A stretch of DNA of 64,000 bases from Massilia mucilaginosa (GCF_011682145.1 NZ_WHJH01000010.1:98495-162494); one strand, 5' to 3'. Positions 46,093 through 56,808 are shown, counted from the first letter of the stretch. Notes: generated from the sequence alone by a model not told the origin. Program-made: numbers and translations.

Positions 46093-47597
46093 TCGCGGGC
46101 GCCCTGCTGCACCCGGCGCCGCCCGGCCCCGCCAGCGCCGACGCCACCCTGAACCAGTTGTGGGAACGGGTGCGCCGGCGCGGCGACATGCCCGGCTTCG
46201 CCAAGGCCATCAGCGCCATCCTCGGCGCCATGCGCGGCGAGGACGAGCACCAGTTCAGCATGGCCCAGACGGTGCTGTCGGACCCGGTCCTGACGCAAAA
46301 GGTGCTGCGCCTGGCCAACAGCGGCATGTATTCGGCTTTCGGGCAGCGCATCAACACCGTCAGCAAGGCGGTGCTGGTGCTCGGCACGGAAGCCATCGGC
46401 CACCTGGCGCTGGGCCTCAAGCTGATCGAGGAACTGACGCGCGCCTCGCCCGATTCGGCCGTTGCCCACGTGGAGATGGAAAAAGCGGTGCTGGCCGGGA
46501 TGGTGGCGCAGCAGGTGGCCGCCAGCGCCAGCGGGCGCGATGCCGAGGAAGCCGTGGTGTGCTCGATGCTGCACACGCTGGGGCGCATGATGATCACCTT
46601 CTACATGCCCGAGCGCTGGACCGCGCTGCAGGCGGTCGGCGGCACCGGTGGCGAAGACGCCGCCGCGCCGCCGGTGCTCGGCCTGTCGATGGAAGCCATC
46701 GGACGCGCCGCCGCCGAGCACTGGGGCCTGCCGAAGAACCTGATCGCCGGCATGCGCACGGTCGAACCGGCCCCGCGCGGCGAGGTATTCACCCACGAAG
46801 ACTGGCTGGCGGCGGTATCGACCATGTCGTCCCAGTGCGCCAGCTCCCTGTGGAACGACGACGAAGCCGGCGCCGCCCAGGTGCGCGAGCTGGCCAGCAG
46901 TTTTTCGTCGATGCTCGGACTCGCGCCGGACAATATTCTGTCGGCCATCGACAAAGCCAAGGAGACCGCCGCCACCGACCTGTCGATCGCGCCGCTGGCC
47001 AAGCCGGCCGAAAAGCGCGCCGCCGACATGGCCACGCGCCGCATGCGCGCCGAAGGCAACAAGGTGCTGCTCTCGGGCGTATCGGACATGCGCGATGTCG
47101 TCGCCACGGCGAATCCGGGCCAGATGATGTCGATGGCGCTGGAAACCGTGTTCCAGGGACTGACCTTCTCGCGCGCCGTGGCCTTCTTGCGCAACCGGCG
47201 CGAGAACAAGTACATCGCCAAGATCGGCCTGGGCGACGGCACCAAGGAACTGATCGGCGCGCTCAGCTTCGACGACGCCTACAGCGCCAACGTGTTCCAC
47301 GCCGCGCTGGGCAGCGACCGCGTGATCTTTGTCGAGAACGCGCAGGACGCCAAGTTCGGCGCCAAGCTGCCCCAGTGGTGGAAGGATTCGCTGTCGAACG
47401 CGCGCAGTTTCGTGATCCTGCCGCTGGCGTCGAACGGCCAGCCGGTCGGCTTCATTTACGGCGACTGGGACGACAGCTTCCCGGCGATTCACCTGAGCCA
47501 GACCGAATTCGCGCTGCTCAACGACCTGCGCTCGCTGATCGTCAAGACCGTGGTGCGGCGCCAGCAGGTGGAACTGGACGCCGCCAAGCCGCGCTGA
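46089..47597 (+). CDS. HDOD-domain signalling protein with GAF-like C-terminus
   Basis: A 502-aa protein. Residues about 35-240 are an HDOD domain (VLSDPVLTQKVLRLANSGMY, LVLGTEAIGHLALGLKLIEE, CSMLHTLGRMMITFYMPERW). It lacks the HD metal site that would make it a c-di-GMP hydrolase. Residues about 330-490 look like a GAF domain (FSRAVAFLRNRRENKYIAKI, NARSFVILPLASNGQPVGFI, YGDW). It is translationally coupled to the PAS-GGDEF-EAL enzyme and probably its partner or regulator. Confidence 0.85.
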   Translation: MIAGALLHPAPPGPASADATLNQLWERVRRRGDMPGFAKAISAILGAMRGEDEHQFSMAQTVLSDPVLTQKVLRLANSGMYSAFGQRINTVSKAVLVLGTEAIGHLALGLKLIEELTRASPDSAVAHVEMEKAVLAGMVAQQVAASASGRDAEEAVVCSMLHTLGRMMITFYMPERWTALQAVGGTGGEDAAAPPVLGLSMEAIGRAAAEHWGLPKNLIAGMRTVEPAPRGEVFTHEDWLAAVSTMSSQCASSLWNDDEAGAAQVRELASSFSSMLGLAPDNILSAIDKAKETAATDLSIAPLAKPAEKRAADMATRRMRAEGNKVLLSGVSDMRDVVATANPGQMMSMALETVFQGLTFSRAVAFLRNRRENKYIAKIGLGDGTKELIGALSFDDAYSANVFHAALGSDRVIFVENAQDAKFGAKLPQWWKDSLSNARSFVILPLASNGQPVGFIYGDWDDSFPAIHLSQTEFALLNDLRSLIVKTVVRRQQVELDAAKPR

Positions 47598-47605
47598 TCA
47601 CCCAC

Positions 47606-47647
47606 AGGAGTCTGCGCGGCAGAAGCTCGTCGGCCGCGCAGGCTCCT
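47606..47647. terminator. Convergent hairpin terminator between HDOD gene and MFS gene
   Basis: AGGAGTCTGCGCGGC and GCCGCGCAGGCTCCT form a 15-bp stem with one mismatch around a 12-nt loop. It lies just after the HDOD stop and reaches the MFS stop codon, so it can serve both convergent genes. It lacks a T-tract. Confidence 0.6.
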
Positions 47648-48857
47648 AGCGCTGCCAGCGGAACGACAGCGCCGCGCTCGCGGCGGCCGCCACCGAGAGC
47701 GCCCCGGCCAGGTAAAACACCGCCTGCGGGCCGACCTTGTCCCAGCACAGCGACATCGCCAGCCCGCCGCAGGTGCCGCCGATGCCGTAGGCAAGGCTCA
47801 TGTACAGCGCCTGCCCGCGCGCCTGCAAGGGCCCGGCGAACCAGCGCTGCATCACCATCACCGAGCTTGACAGATGCGCCGCGAAGGTGGCCGCGTGCAG
47901 CAGCTGGGCCAGCGCCAGCACCGCCAGCAACTGGCCGGCGGCGCCGATCACCGGAAAACGCACGGCCGCCACCGCGAAGGCGCACATCATCACGCGCTGC
48001 GCACCGAAGCGGCGCAGCAGCGGCGCCTGGAAATAGAAGAACGCCACCTCGGCCACCACGCCGAGCGCCCACATGGCGCCGATCACCGGCTTGCTGTAGC
48101 CGGCCTGCTCCAGGTACAGCGAATAGAAGGCATTGAGCGCCATGTGCACGCCGGCCATCAGCGCGGCGGAGACGAAAAACGCGATCACCTCGCGCCGCCG
48201 CAGCACGCTCCACAAGCCCGGCGCGCCCGCGCCATGCGCCATCAGCGGCGCCTGGCCGATGCCAAGGCCGGCCGCGCCCACGCACACCAGCAGGAACAGC
48301 GCGATCCACGGCAAGGCGTTCACCCCCAGCGACTCGAGCAGCCAGCCGGCGGCCAGCACCGCCACGATGAAGCCGACCGAACCCCACATGCGCACGCGCC
48401 CGTAGTTGCTGGCGTCTCCGCGCAGGGCCGCCAGCAGCAGCGCTTCGGCCAGGGGCGCCTGCGCGCTCGAAAACAGGTTGAAGGCGACCATCACGGCGAT
48501 GAACTGGAAGTACGATTCGGCGAAGAAGATGCCGCCAAAGGCGAGCAGCGCACCAAACGTGGTCAGGCGCAGCACGCGCACCCGCTGCCCGCTATGGTCG
48601 GCCAGCCAGCCCCACAGGTTGGGGCCGATGATGCGCATGACCTGGATCAGCGACATCAGCACGCCGATCTGGGGCGCGCTCATGCCGCGCGCGGCGAAGA
48701 ACAGGGTGGCGTAAATGGCAAACGCGCCGACCTGCGCGTAGTACGCGAACAGGAACAGCGCGAACGGCCTCAGTTCGGACGAGCGGCGCGGCGCGGGTTG
48801 CGGCACGACGGGCACCGCAACGGCGTCAGGCAATTTTGGGCGTGTCGACCCGCACAT
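47646..48857 (-). CDS. MFS transporter (HcaT/MFS_1-like)
   Basis: A 403-aa protein with twelve predicted membrane segments, beginning [20 protein letters not shown] after a 30-residue basic/Pro N-terminus. The loop between segments 2 and 3 reads [20 protein letters not shown], the MFS signature, as in the 3-phenylpropionate/nucleoside-H+ symporter branch. Substrate unknown. The ATG at 48857 would overlap aroC by 32 nt; a TTG 24 nt later with an 8-nt overlap is an alternative start. Confidence 0.85.
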   Translation of the reverse strand: MCGSTRPKLPDAVAVPVVPQPAPRRSSELRPFALFLFAYYAQVGAFAIYATLFFAARGMSAPQIGVLMSLIQVMRIIGPNLWGWLADHSGQRVRVLRLTTFGALLAFGGIFFAESYFQFIAVMVAFNLFSSAQAPLAEALLLAALRGDASNYGRVRMWGSVGFIVAVLAAGWLLESLGVNALPWIALFLLVCVGAAGLGIGQAPLMAHGAGAPGLWSVLRRREVIAFFVSAALMAGVHMALNAFYSLYLEQAGYSKPVIGAMWALGVVAEVAFFYFQAPLLRRFGAQRVMMCAFAVAAVRFPVIGAAGQLLAVLALAQLLHAATFAAHLSSSVMVMQRWFAGPLQARGQALYMSLAYGIGGTCGGLAMSLCWDKVGPQAVFYLAGALSVAAAASAALSFRWQR

Positions 48858-49920
48858 CGCCGCACTGGGCGCGGTGCATCAGGGCGTGGTCGATCAGCAC
48901 CAGCGCCAGCATGGCTTCGGCGATCGGGGTGGCGCGGATGCCCACGCACGGATCGTGGCGTCCGAAGGTTTCGACCATCACCGGTGCGCCCGCCTTGTCG
49001 ATCGAGCGGCGCGGGGTGCGGATGGAGGACGTCGGCTTGATCGCGATCGACACCGTGATGTCCTGGCCGGTCGAAATCCCGCCCAGCACCCCGCCGGCGT
49101 TGTTGCCGACAAAGCCTTCCAGGGTCAGTTCGTCGCCATGCTCGGAGCCGCGCTGCGCCACCGAACGGAAACCGGCGCCGATTTCCACGCCCTTGACGGC
49201 GTTAATGCCCATCATGGCGTAGGCGATATCGGCATCGAGCTTGTCGTAGATCGGCTGGCCCAGGCCGACCGGGATATTTTTGGCCACCACGTCGATGCGC
49301 GCGCCGATCGAGTCGCCGTCGCGCCGCAGTTCGTCCATGGCCGCTTCCATGCGCGCGATCAGGGCAGTATCGCCGCTGGCGGCGAAAAACGGGTTGTTCG
49401 GCACGTGCTCCCAGGCCTCGAACGGCACCGCAATGTCGCCCAGCTGGCTCATGCAGCCCATGAAGACGGTACCGTACTGCTGGTGCAGCCATTTCTTGGC
49501 CACCGCCGCCGCGCCCACCACCGGCGCCGTCAGGCGCGCCGAGGAGCGCCCGCCGCCGCGCGGATCGCGCACGCCGTACTTGTGCCAGTAGGTGTAGTCG
49601 GCGTGGCCGGGACGGAAGCTCTCGACGATGTTGCCGTAATCCTTGCTGCGCTGGTCCTGGTTGCGGATGATCAGCATGAGCGGAGTGCCGGTGGTCTTGC
49701 CTTCGTAGACACCGGACAGGATTTCGACCGTGTCGGCTTCCTGGCGCTGGGTGACGTGGCGCGAGGTGCCCGGTTTGCGGCGGTCGAGATCGGGCTGGAT
49801 GTCGGCTTCGGACAAGACCAGGCCCGGCGGGCAGCCGTCGATCACGCAGCCGATGGCCGGGCCGTGCGACTCGCCAAACGTTGTAACGGTAAACAGCTTG
49901 CCAAAAGAATTGCCGGACAT
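48826..49920 (-). CDS. aroC: Chorismate synthase
   Basis: A 364-aa enzyme making chorismate from EPSP, last step of the shikimate pathway; needs reduced FMN. Signatures: [19 protein letters not shown] (near the N-terminus), [60 protein letters not shown] and [20 protein letters not shown]. All three PROSITE-type regions are intact. I start at MSGNSFGKL (49920); the frame extends upstream without homology. Confidence 0.98.
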   Translation of the reverse strand: MSGNSFGKLFTVTTFGESHGPAIGCVIDGCPPGLVLSEADIQPDLDRRKPGTSRHVTQRQEADTVEILSGVYEGKTTGTPLMLIIRNQDQRSKDYGNIVESFRPGHADYTYWHKYGVRDPRGGGRSSARLTAPVVGAAAVAKKWLHQQYGTVFMGCMSQLGDIAVPFEAWEHVPNNPFFAASGDTALIARMEAAMDELRRDGDSIGARIDVVAKNIPVGLGQPIYDKLDADIAYAMMGINAVKGVEIGAGFRSVAQRGSEHGDELTLEGFVGNNAGGVLGGISTGQDITVSIAIKPTSSIRTPRRSIDKAGAPVMVETFGRHDPCVGIRATPIAEAMLALVLIDHALMHRAQCGDVRVDTPKIA

Positions 49921-50220
49921 GATAGGAAAGTGAGTGGCGGAAAAGCCAATTCTACCAGCCCGCGCGCATTTGCTGGCGGCGACGGCCCGGACCGGCCGCG
50001 GCGGCACCTCCGCGCCACTGGGCATTTTGTCAACTCGCTTGATCTGTTGTGCAATTTCTTTTTCTTGCTGTTAATAGATACAGTGAACCAAATTCGTGGC
50101 ATGCTATGGAAAAGCAGTGGCAGTTTGCTGCCAGCCGTGCCGGCGCGCCTGCACGGACTAGCGTTCAATGCAACAATCGGACGCAGCGTCATTACCGAGA
50201 AACGCCTGGAGAAGCGACAC
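49921..50220. other. 300-nt divergent intergenic region
   Basis: It contains the aroC promoter on one strand and that of the REC-GGDEF-EAL gene on the other. A short AT-rich patch (50035-50100, TTTCTTTTTCTTGCTGTTAA-like) is a plausible promoter zone for the plus-strand gene. I see no ORF or RNA gene. Confidence 0.5.
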
Positions 50221-52521
50221 ATGCCCCCATCGAGCACGCCCTTGGACGACCTTGAGGACGACCACGACGACCTGGTATTTTTGGAAGAACACCCGGCCGC
50301 GCCCGTCAGTGCGGGGGTGGGCGGCGTATGGCGCGTGATGATCATCGACGACGACGAAGACGTGCACTCGACCACCACCTTCGCGCTCGGCAACCTCGAC
50401 ATGCAACAGCGTCCGCTCGAATTCGTGCACGCCTACTCGGCCGGCCAGGCGCGCGAAATGCTCAAGCACGAACACGACATCGCCGTCATCCTGCTCGACG
50501 TGGTGATGGAACAGGACGACGCCGGCCTGCACCTGGTGCGCTACATCCGCGAAACGCTCAAGCTGGCCGACGTGCGCATCATCCTGCGCACCGGGCAGCC
50601 CGGCTACGCGCCCGAAATCGACGCCATCCGCGATTTCGACATCAACGACTACAAGACCAAGTCCGAACTGACCCGCATCAAGCTGTTTACGACGGTGACG
50701 GCGGCGATCCGCTCGTACGAGCAGATACGCGCGATCAGCGCCAACCGGCGCGGGCTCGATCGCGTGGTGCGCGCCAGCACCGAGCTGATGGCGCTGCACG
50801 GCGTGCAGAACTTCGCCGCCGGGGTACTGGCGCAGATCGCCGACATCCTCGGAGTCGAGCCGAACGGGGTGCTGTGCGTGCAGGAGTGCCCGGACGGGCG
50901 CTGCCGCGAACTGCACATCATGGCCACGGCCGGGGTGTACCGCCGCCTCGGCGCCGCCAAGCTGACCGCGCTCGAAGACAGCGCCGTCGCCGCAGCCATG
51001 GAGCGGACCCTGGCGCAGCGCCGCAACATCTACGAACCGGGCGCGGTGACCCTGTTCTTCGCCGGGAAATCGAGCCGCGATTTCGCCGCCTTCCTGGCGC
51101 CGGGGCGCGTGCTGGGCGAACTCGACCAGCGCCTGCTGGAAGTCTTTTGCAGCAACGTGGCGGTGGGACTGGACAACGTGGAGCTGGTCAGCCACCTGCA
51201 CAACGCCGCCTTCTACGACCAGCTCTCCAAGCTACCGAACCGCACGCGCCTGGTCGAAATCCTCGACGCCACCCTGGCCGGTCCCGCGCGCGACGACGCC
51301 ACCCTGTCATTGGTCGACCTCGACCACTTCGCCGAGACCAACGACGCCCTCGGCCACCAGTTCGGCGACATGCTGCTGGTGGCCGTCGCCAGCCGCCTGC
51401 AGCAGCGCCTCGGCCAGCAGCTCACGGTGGCGCGCATCGGCGGCGATATTTTCTGCGTGCTGGGCGACGCCGCCGCCGTCAATCCGGTGCGCATCCTGGC
51501 GCTGTTCGAAACCCCGTTCTCGATCGACGGCCAGGATGTGCAGCTGTCGGCCACCCTGGGCCTGGTGCGCCTGTCGGAACACGACGGCAGCGGCGCCGAC
51601 GCGCTCAAGGACGCCGACATCGCGCTCAAGCGCGCCAAGACCCAGCAGCGCGCCGGCCACTTCTATTTTTCGCGCAGCATGGGCGTGGAAATCCGCGAAC
51701 GGGTGCGCATGATGCACGCGCTGCGCACCGGTTTCGCCAAGGGCGAGCTGTTCGTGGTCTACCAGCCGCAGATGGACCTGACGGCGCGCTGCCCGGTCGG
51801 CGCCGAAGCGCTGCTGCGCTGGCAGACCCCCGACGGCACCTACATTTCGCCGGACCGCTTCATCCCCATCGCCGAATATTCGGGCCTGATCATCGACATC
51901 GGCGAGTGGGTGCTGCGCAGCGCCTGCCACGAACTGGTGCGCCTGCGCGACGCCGGGCACCGCCAGTTCACGATGTCGGTCAACGTCTCGCAGGTGCAGT
52001 TCCGCCACCCCTACTTCCTCGACATGCTGCGTTCGGCGCTGGAAGAAACCGGCGCCCCGCCCGAATTCATCGAACTCGAAATCACCGAGTCGATGGCGAT
52101 GGAAGAGCCGGACCTCCTGATCAAGATGCTGGGCCAGATCAAGCACACCGGGGTGTCGATCGCGATCGACGATTTCGGCACCGGTTTCTCGTCGCTGTCG
52201 TATTTGCAGCGGCTGCAGGTCGACCGGCTCAAGATCGACCGCGCGTTTGTCACCGAAATCACGCATTCGGCGCGCGGCAGCAGCATTGCCGAAATGGTCA
52301 TCCAGCTCGGGCGCAACCTGGGCCTGTCGGTGATCGCCGAAGGGGTCGAGGATGAACGCCAGGCCGCCATTTTGCAGTCGCTCGGCTGCCCGCTGGCGCA
52401 AGGCTTCCTGTTCGCGCGCCCGATGGCCACGGCGGCGCTGTACGAGTGGCTCAACGAAGAAAGCGGGACCGGCGCCGCCCGAGCCGATGGCCGGCCCATG
52501 GGTACGCCCCCGCTAAAATAG
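50221..52521 (+). CDS. Response regulator with DUF3369, degenerate GGDEF and EAL domains
   Basis: A 766-aa protein. REC domain about 35-160 with phospho-Asp about 93 (VILLDVVMEQDDAG). Residues about 170-320 correspond to DUF3369 (GAF-like), VQNFAAGVLAQIADILGVEP. GGDEF about 330-490 reads RIGGDIFCVL at about 407: the catalytic Glu is replaced by Ile, so cyclase activity is probably lost, leaving a GTP-sensing role. EAL about 505-755 keeps GAEALLRW (about 528), SVNVSQVQF, LEITESMAM and IDDFGTGFSSLSYLQRL, so it should degrade c-di-GMP. The input kinase is not adjacent. Confidence 0.9.
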   Translation: MPPSSTPLDDLEDDHDDLVFLEEHPAAPVSAGVGGVWRVMIIDDDEDVHSTTTFALGNLDMQQRPLEFVHAYSAGQAREMLKHEHDIAVILLDVVMEQDDAGLHLVRYIRETLKLADVRIILRTGQPGYAPEIDAIRDFDINDYKTKSELTRIKLFTTVTAAIRSYEQIRAISANRRGLDRVVRASTELMALHGVQNFAAGVLAQIADILGVEPNGVLCVQECPDGRCRELHIMATAGVYRRLGAAKLTALEDSAVAAAMERTLAQRRNIYEPGAVTLFFAGKSSRDFAAFLAPGRVLGELDQRLLEVFCSNVAVGLDNVELVSHLHNAAFYDQLSKLPNRTRLVEILDATLAGPARDDATLSLVDLDHFAETNDALGHQFGDMLLVAVASRLQQRLGQQLTVARIGGDIFCVLGDAAAVNPVRILALFETPFSIDGQDVQLSATLGLVRLSEHDGSGADALKDADIALKRAKTQQRAGHFYFSRSMGVEIRERVRMMHALRTGFAKGELFVVYQPQMDLTARCPVGAEALLRWQTPDGTYISPDRFIPIAEYSGLIIDIGEWVLRSACHELVRLRDAGHRQFTMSVNVSQVQFRHPYFLDMLRSALEETGAPPEFIELEITESMAMEEPDLLIKMLGQIKHTGVSIAIDDFGTGFSSLSYLQRLQVDRLKIDRAFVTEITHSARGSSIAEMVIQLGRNLGLSVIAEGVEDERQAAILQSLGCPLAQGFLFARPMATAALYEWLNEESGTGAARADGRPMGTPPLK

Positions 52522-52654
52522 CCTATCAGCAAGCAATCGTTGCACATCGGCAACAGAGGCGGATCATGCCGCTGTATTCGCACCGTGCGCGCCCGCCTTC
52601 ACGTACTATCGTCCTCATGCTTTGCAATGGACGGGCGCCAACTTGAATGAATGC

Positions 52655-55600
52655 ATGAGTACCATTATTTCGCGGCGCTTCCCGACCCTGGCGCGGCGCG
52701 CGGCGTGCGCGTTGCTGCTGGCGGGGCTGGCGCTGTGCCAGCCGGCGGCGGCGCTCGACCCCGACAAAGCCTTCCACCATGTCGTGCGCACCAGCTGGTC
52801 GATCCAGAGCGGCCTGCCGCAGGTGAGCGTGCAAGCGATCGCCCAGGACCAGCAAGGCTACATCTGGATCGCCACCCAGGCCGGGCTGGCGCGCTTCGAC
52901 GGCGTGCGGTTTACCAATTATTCGCCTGAAAACCAGCCGGCCATGGCCGGCGTGTGGATCCGCAGCCTGCTGGCCGACAGCGCCGGGCGCGTCTGGATCG
53001 GCACCTACAAGGGCTTGACGGTGGTCGAGAACGGCGTGTTCCGCGCCATCGCGCCGGCCGACCCGCTGCAATTCCCGGTACTCGATATCCACGCTATGGT
53101 CGAGGACCAGGGCCGGCTGGTGGTGGCCACCAGCAGCGGCGTGTTCGACTACGAGGGCGGCAAGCTGGTGCATCGTCCCGGCAGCCCGGCTCCCGCCACC
53201 GCCCTGCTGAAAAGCGCCGACGGCGTGTATATCGGCGGCGCCGGCGGCATTTTCCACAGCCGCGGCAAGGACACCGAACTGATCGCCCTGCCGGCCGGCC
53301 TGCGCCGCGGCGTGGTCACCCGGCTGGCCGAGGCGCAAGGGAAAATCTGGGTCGGCACCAGCGTCGGCCTGTATGCGCGCGAAGGCGCGGAACTGATCGC
53401 GGCCAGCGATGAAGCGGTGCTGCAAAGTTCGCCGACGACCATGCTGTACCAGGACAGCGACCGCAACCTGTGGGTGGCCAGCAACGCCGGCATGGCGCGC
53501 ATCCGCGATGGCAAGGCGACCGAAATCATCCCCGAAAAGAATCCGGCCGCGTTCAAGGGCGTGCTGGCGGCCTTCGAAGACCGCGAGCGCAACCTGTGGC
53601 TGGGCAGCCAGTGGCAGGGCCTGGTGCGCCTGTGGAACGGCTCGACCCGGCGCCTGGCCGCGGCCGAAGGCTTGACCGAACCGATCGTCTGGTCGGTGGC
53701 GCGCGCGCCGGACGGGCGCACCTGGGTCGGCACCAGCGACGGCCTGAGCGTGTACAGCGACGGGCGCTTTCGCCAGGTGCTGAGCGGCAGCGACCTGCCC
53801 CATCCGCACGCCTACAACCTGCTGGCCGACGCCGACCGGGTCTGGATCGGCACCCGGCGCGGGCTGGTGTTGTGGAAAGACGGCAAAGTCGAAGCGCCGC
53901 CCCTGTTCGCGCCGATGGCGGCGGCGCAGATCAACGGCGTGGTGCGCGACCGCAACGGCGTGATCTGGTTCCCGACCAGCGAAGGCGTGTTCCGCCTGGC
54001 CGGCGGCACGCTCACCAAATTCGGCAAGAACGAGGGTTTGCACGACGTGCGCGCGCGCCAGGTGCGCGAACTGAAAGACGGCCGCCTGCTGGTGACCACC
54101 CAGGACGGGCTGTACGAACTGCGCGGCGAGCGCATGGAGCAGATCGGCCTCGACAGCGGCCTGCAGCCGGGCATGGACATCACCGCCATCACCGAGCTGC
54201 GCGACGGCTCGCTGGTGCTCGGTTCACTGACCGAGGAGCTGTACCTGTTCAACGGGCGCCGCTGGCGCAAGTTCGCCGCCGCCGAAGGCCTGCCGCCGAA
54301 CGCGCCCTTCTTCCTGACCGAAGACGCGGCCGGCTACCTGTGGTCGGCCGGGCTGCGCGGCATCCTGCGGGTGCCGGTGGCCGACATGCGCCGGGTGCAG
54401 AACGGCCAGTCGCGCAGCGTCAACGCCGAGATGATCCTCAACGAACGCGGCGACCGGCGCAGCGGCGAGCAGGGTTACTGCTGCAACGGCGCCGGCACCG
54501 CCAAGGGTTTCATCGACCCGGCGGGCACGCTCTGGCTGCCCAGCCGCGACGGCGTGGTCACGCTCGACACCATGGGCCTGACCAAGAACATGACCGCGCC
54601 GACCGCCGTGATCGAGCGGGTGCGCGTGCTCGACACCTGGCAAGACATCCGCCAGGGCCAGGCCGGCAGCATGCGCGTGCGCGAGGATGCGCGCGACATG
54701 GCTTTCGAATTTACCGCCCTCTCCTTCCAGGACCCGGCCAGCGTGGTGCTGCGCTACCGCCTGCACGGCTACGACAAGGACTGGCGCGAACTGGCGGCCG
54801 GGGCGCCGCGTTCGGTCAATTACACCAACCTGCCGGCCGGCGCCTACACCTTCGAGGTCAAGGCCAGCAACAATGCCGACGTCTGGAACAAGCTGCCGGC
54901 GCGCTTCGACTTCAGCATCGCCCCGCATTTCTACGAAACGAGCTGGTTCTACGGCCTGCTGCTGGCCCTGTTGGGCGGCACCGTGTACGGCGGCTACCGG
55001 CTGCAGCGGCGCGCGCACGAAAAGCAGCGCGCCGCGCTGGAACTGCAAGTGGCCGAGCGCACCGAACAGCTGCACGTGGCCAACCGCGCGCTGGAACTGG
55101 CCAGCCAGACCGACCCCTTGACCGGGCTGCACAACCGGCGCTACCTGAGCAATCAGATTCCGGCCGACCTGGCGTTTTACGAGCGCGAGAACAAGCGCAC
55201 CGGCGCGGGCGACAACACGCTGCTGTTCGCGCTGGTCGACATCGACCACTTCAAGCGCATCAACGACACCTACGGCCACCGCGCGGGCGACCGGGTGCTG
55301 CAGCAGGTCTCCGACGTGCTGCGCGCGCAGGTGCGGGTGGGCGACTACATTGTGCGCTGGGGCGGCGAAGAATTCCTGCTGGTGTGCCGGCCCAGCACGC
55401 GCCAGTTCGTGCCGGTTCTGGGCGAACGCATCCGGCGCGCGGTGGCCAGCCACGTGTTCGACCTGGGCGACGGCATCACGGTCGCGCTGACCTGCTCGGT
55501 GGGGCTGGCCGAAAGCGGCTTGTACCTCGACGACAGCAAGCGCGTGAGCTGGGAACACCTGGTCGAACTGGCCGACGCCGCCCTGTACTGGATCAAGGCG

Positions 55601-55783
55601 AATGGCCGCAACGGCTGGAGCGCGCTGCGGCCCAAGCCGGGAGCGGACAACGCCGAGCTGATCGAAAAGCTGCACCTGGGCGCGCAGGCGATGATCGATA
55701 CCGGGCGCGCCACCCTGATCAGTTCAAGCGACCAGCTCACCCCCGCGCATGCGGCACTGGCGGAGTCGAACGACCCCGCCTGA
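52655..55783 (+). CDS. Two-component-regulator propeller / Y_Y_Y / GGDEF diguanylate cyclase
   Basis: A 1042-aa membrane protein. A signal peptide (RAACALLLAGLALCQPAAAL) is followed by about fourteen propeller blades (units such as DQQGYIWIATQAGLARFDG, DSAGRVWIGTYKGLTVVENG, to about residue 650). A Y_Y_Y Ig-like domain (about 680-758) and one membrane span (FYGLLLALLGGTVYGGYRLQ about 766-785) come next. A coiled coil leads to a GGDEF domain with intact WGGEEFLLVC at about 902, hence an active cyclase. The periplasmic propeller should sense a ligand, as in SusR-type hybrid systems of polysaccharide users. ATG 52655 is chosen to give the signal peptide. Confidence 0.92.
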   Translation: MSTIISRRFPTLARRAACALLLAGLALCQPAAALDPDKAFHHVVRTSWSIQSGLPQVSVQAIAQDQQGYIWIATQAGLARFDGVRFTNYSPENQPAMAGVWIRSLLADSAGRVWIGTYKGLTVVENGVFRAIAPADPLQFPVLDIHAMVEDQGRLVVATSSGVFDYEGGKLVHRPGSPAPATALLKSADGVYIGGAGGIFHSRGKDTELIALPAGLRRGVVTRLAEAQGKIWVGTSVGLYAREGAELIAASDEAVLQSSPTTMLYQDSDRNLWVASNAGMARIRDGKATEIIPEKNPAAFKGVLAAFEDRERNLWLGSQWQGLVRLWNGSTRRLAAAEGLTEPIVWSVARAPDGRTWVGTSDGLSVYSDGRFRQVLSGSDLPHPHAYNLLADADRVWIGTRRGLVLWKDGKVEAPPLFAPMAAAQINGVVRDRNGVIWFPTSEGVFRLAGGTLTKFGKNEGLHDVRARQVRELKDGRLLVTTQDGLYELRGERMEQIGLDSGLQPGMDITAITELRDGSLVLGSLTEELYLFNGRRWRKFAAAEGLPPNAPFFLTEDAAGYLWSAGLRGILRVPVADMRRVQNGQSRSVNAEMILNERGDRRSGEQGYCCNGAGTAKGFIDPAGTLWLPSRDGVVTLDTMGLTKNMTAPTAVIERVRVLDTWQDIRQGQAGSMRVREDARDMAFEFTALSFQDPASVVLRYRLHGYDKDWRELAAGAPRSVNYTNLPAGAYTFEVKASNNADVWNKLPARFDFSIAPHFYETSWFYGLLLALLGGTVYGGYRLQRRAHEKQRAALELQVAERTEQLHVANRALELASQTDPLTGLHNRRYLSNQIPADLAFYERENKRTGAGDNTLLFALVDIDHFKRINDTYGHRAGDRVLQQVSDVLRAQVRVGDYIVRWGGEEFLLVCRPSTRQFVPVLGERIRRAVASHVFDLGDGITVALTCSVGLAESGLYLDDSKRVSWEHLVELADAALYWIKANGRNGWSALRPKPGADNAELIEKLHLGAQAMIDTGRATLISSSDQLTPAHAALAESNDPA

Positions 55784-55796
55784 GCCTCGCCGGCGC

Positions 55797-56687
55797 TCAG
55801 AACTTCAGGATCTCGCCGTCGGCCGGAATGCGCACCCGGTCGCCGATGCCGTGTTGCTTGACATGATCCCGGAGGTCCTTGCGGCTCAGGGTCATGTGGT
55901 TGATCGCATCCATGTGCACCGCAATAATCGTCGCGTTCGGCATCGCCTGGTAAGCGTGCAGCACATCGTCCTTGCCCATGATGATCGATCCGGCAAAGCC
56001 GGCCATGCGGGCGTCGCCGGCGTTGACGATGATGACTTCGGGATTGAATTTTGCCAGGGCCTGGTCGACTTCCGCACGCCATACGGTGTCGCCGACGATG
56101 TATATCGTTTTCGCACCGGGCGCCTGGAACACGATGCCCATCGCCTCGGCAAGCGCCTCGGCCACCGGCGGCTTGGCGTACATCTCTGCGGTGCCGTGCT
56201 GGCCGCCGGTCTTGGTCAGGCGCACGCCTTCGAAGTCGGTGTTCTCGCCAAGGATGCGGACGTTGGTGTAGCCTTGTCCACGAATGAGCTTGGCGTCGGC
56301 TTCGTGCTGCACGAACAAGGGCATCGCCTTCGGGATGAACTGGTGCGCGCCGCCGTCCCAATGGTCGAGGTGCGTATGGCTGACGATCACGGCGTCGACA
56401 CCCTTCATGATCTCTTTCACCGGCATCGGCAAGTCGACCATCGGGTTGCGCAGCTCGCTGTTGAAGGTTCCCCGAAAGCCGGGATAGGTGCCCTTCTTCG
56501 CCAGGAACGGATCGACCAGGAAGGTCTTGCCGGCATAGCTGATCCTGGCGGTCGCGTTACGGATTTGCTGCACCTGCACCGTTGGCGTGGCCGCCGCCGG
56601 CGCGCCAGGGGTGGCGGCATGGACGGAGACGCCCGCCGTGCCAAAGGTCAGGGTCAAGGCGATGACTAGCGCTTTTACTCGTTGCAT
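55797..56687 (-). CDS. Periplasmic metallo-beta-lactamase-fold hydrolase (UlaG/L-ascorbate-lactonase-like)
   Basis: A 296-aa protein. Signal peptide VKALVIALTLTFGTAGVSVH, AATPG; the start at ATG 56687 places it correctly. Metal ligands: SHTHLDHWDGG at about residue 105, then a GDTVWRAEVDQAL segment and VHMDAINHMTL near the end. Similar exported MBL-fold proteins (lactonases, phosphodiesterases) act on small molecules; the substrate is unknown. It is convergent with the propeller cyclase and divergent from the DJ-1/AraC regulator, whose target it may be. Confidence 0.8.
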   Translation of the reverse strand: MQRVKALVIALTLTFGTAGVSVHAATPGAPAAATPTVQVQQIRNATARISYAGKTFLVDPFLAKKGTYPGFRGTFNSELRNPMVDLPMPVKEIMKGVDAVIVSHTHLDHWDGGAHQFIPKAMPLFVQHEADAKLIRGQGYTNVRILGENTDFEGVRLTKTGGQHGTAEMYAKPPVAEALAEAMGIVFQAPGAKTIYIVGDTVWRAEVDQALAKFNPEVIIVNAGDARMAGFAGSIIMGKDDVLHAYQAMPNATIIAVHMDAINHMTLSRKDLRDHVKQHGIGDRVRIPADGEILKF

Positions 56688-56808
56688 GTTGCTGCTCCAT
56701 TGAGGTTGTGTTCGGTAGCAGTATTGTGGGCGCATCGCTTTACCGATAAAATTGACCCGCAAGCCATTTATCGACACTATCGGGCCAGATACCTCTCTTC
56801 TACTCATC

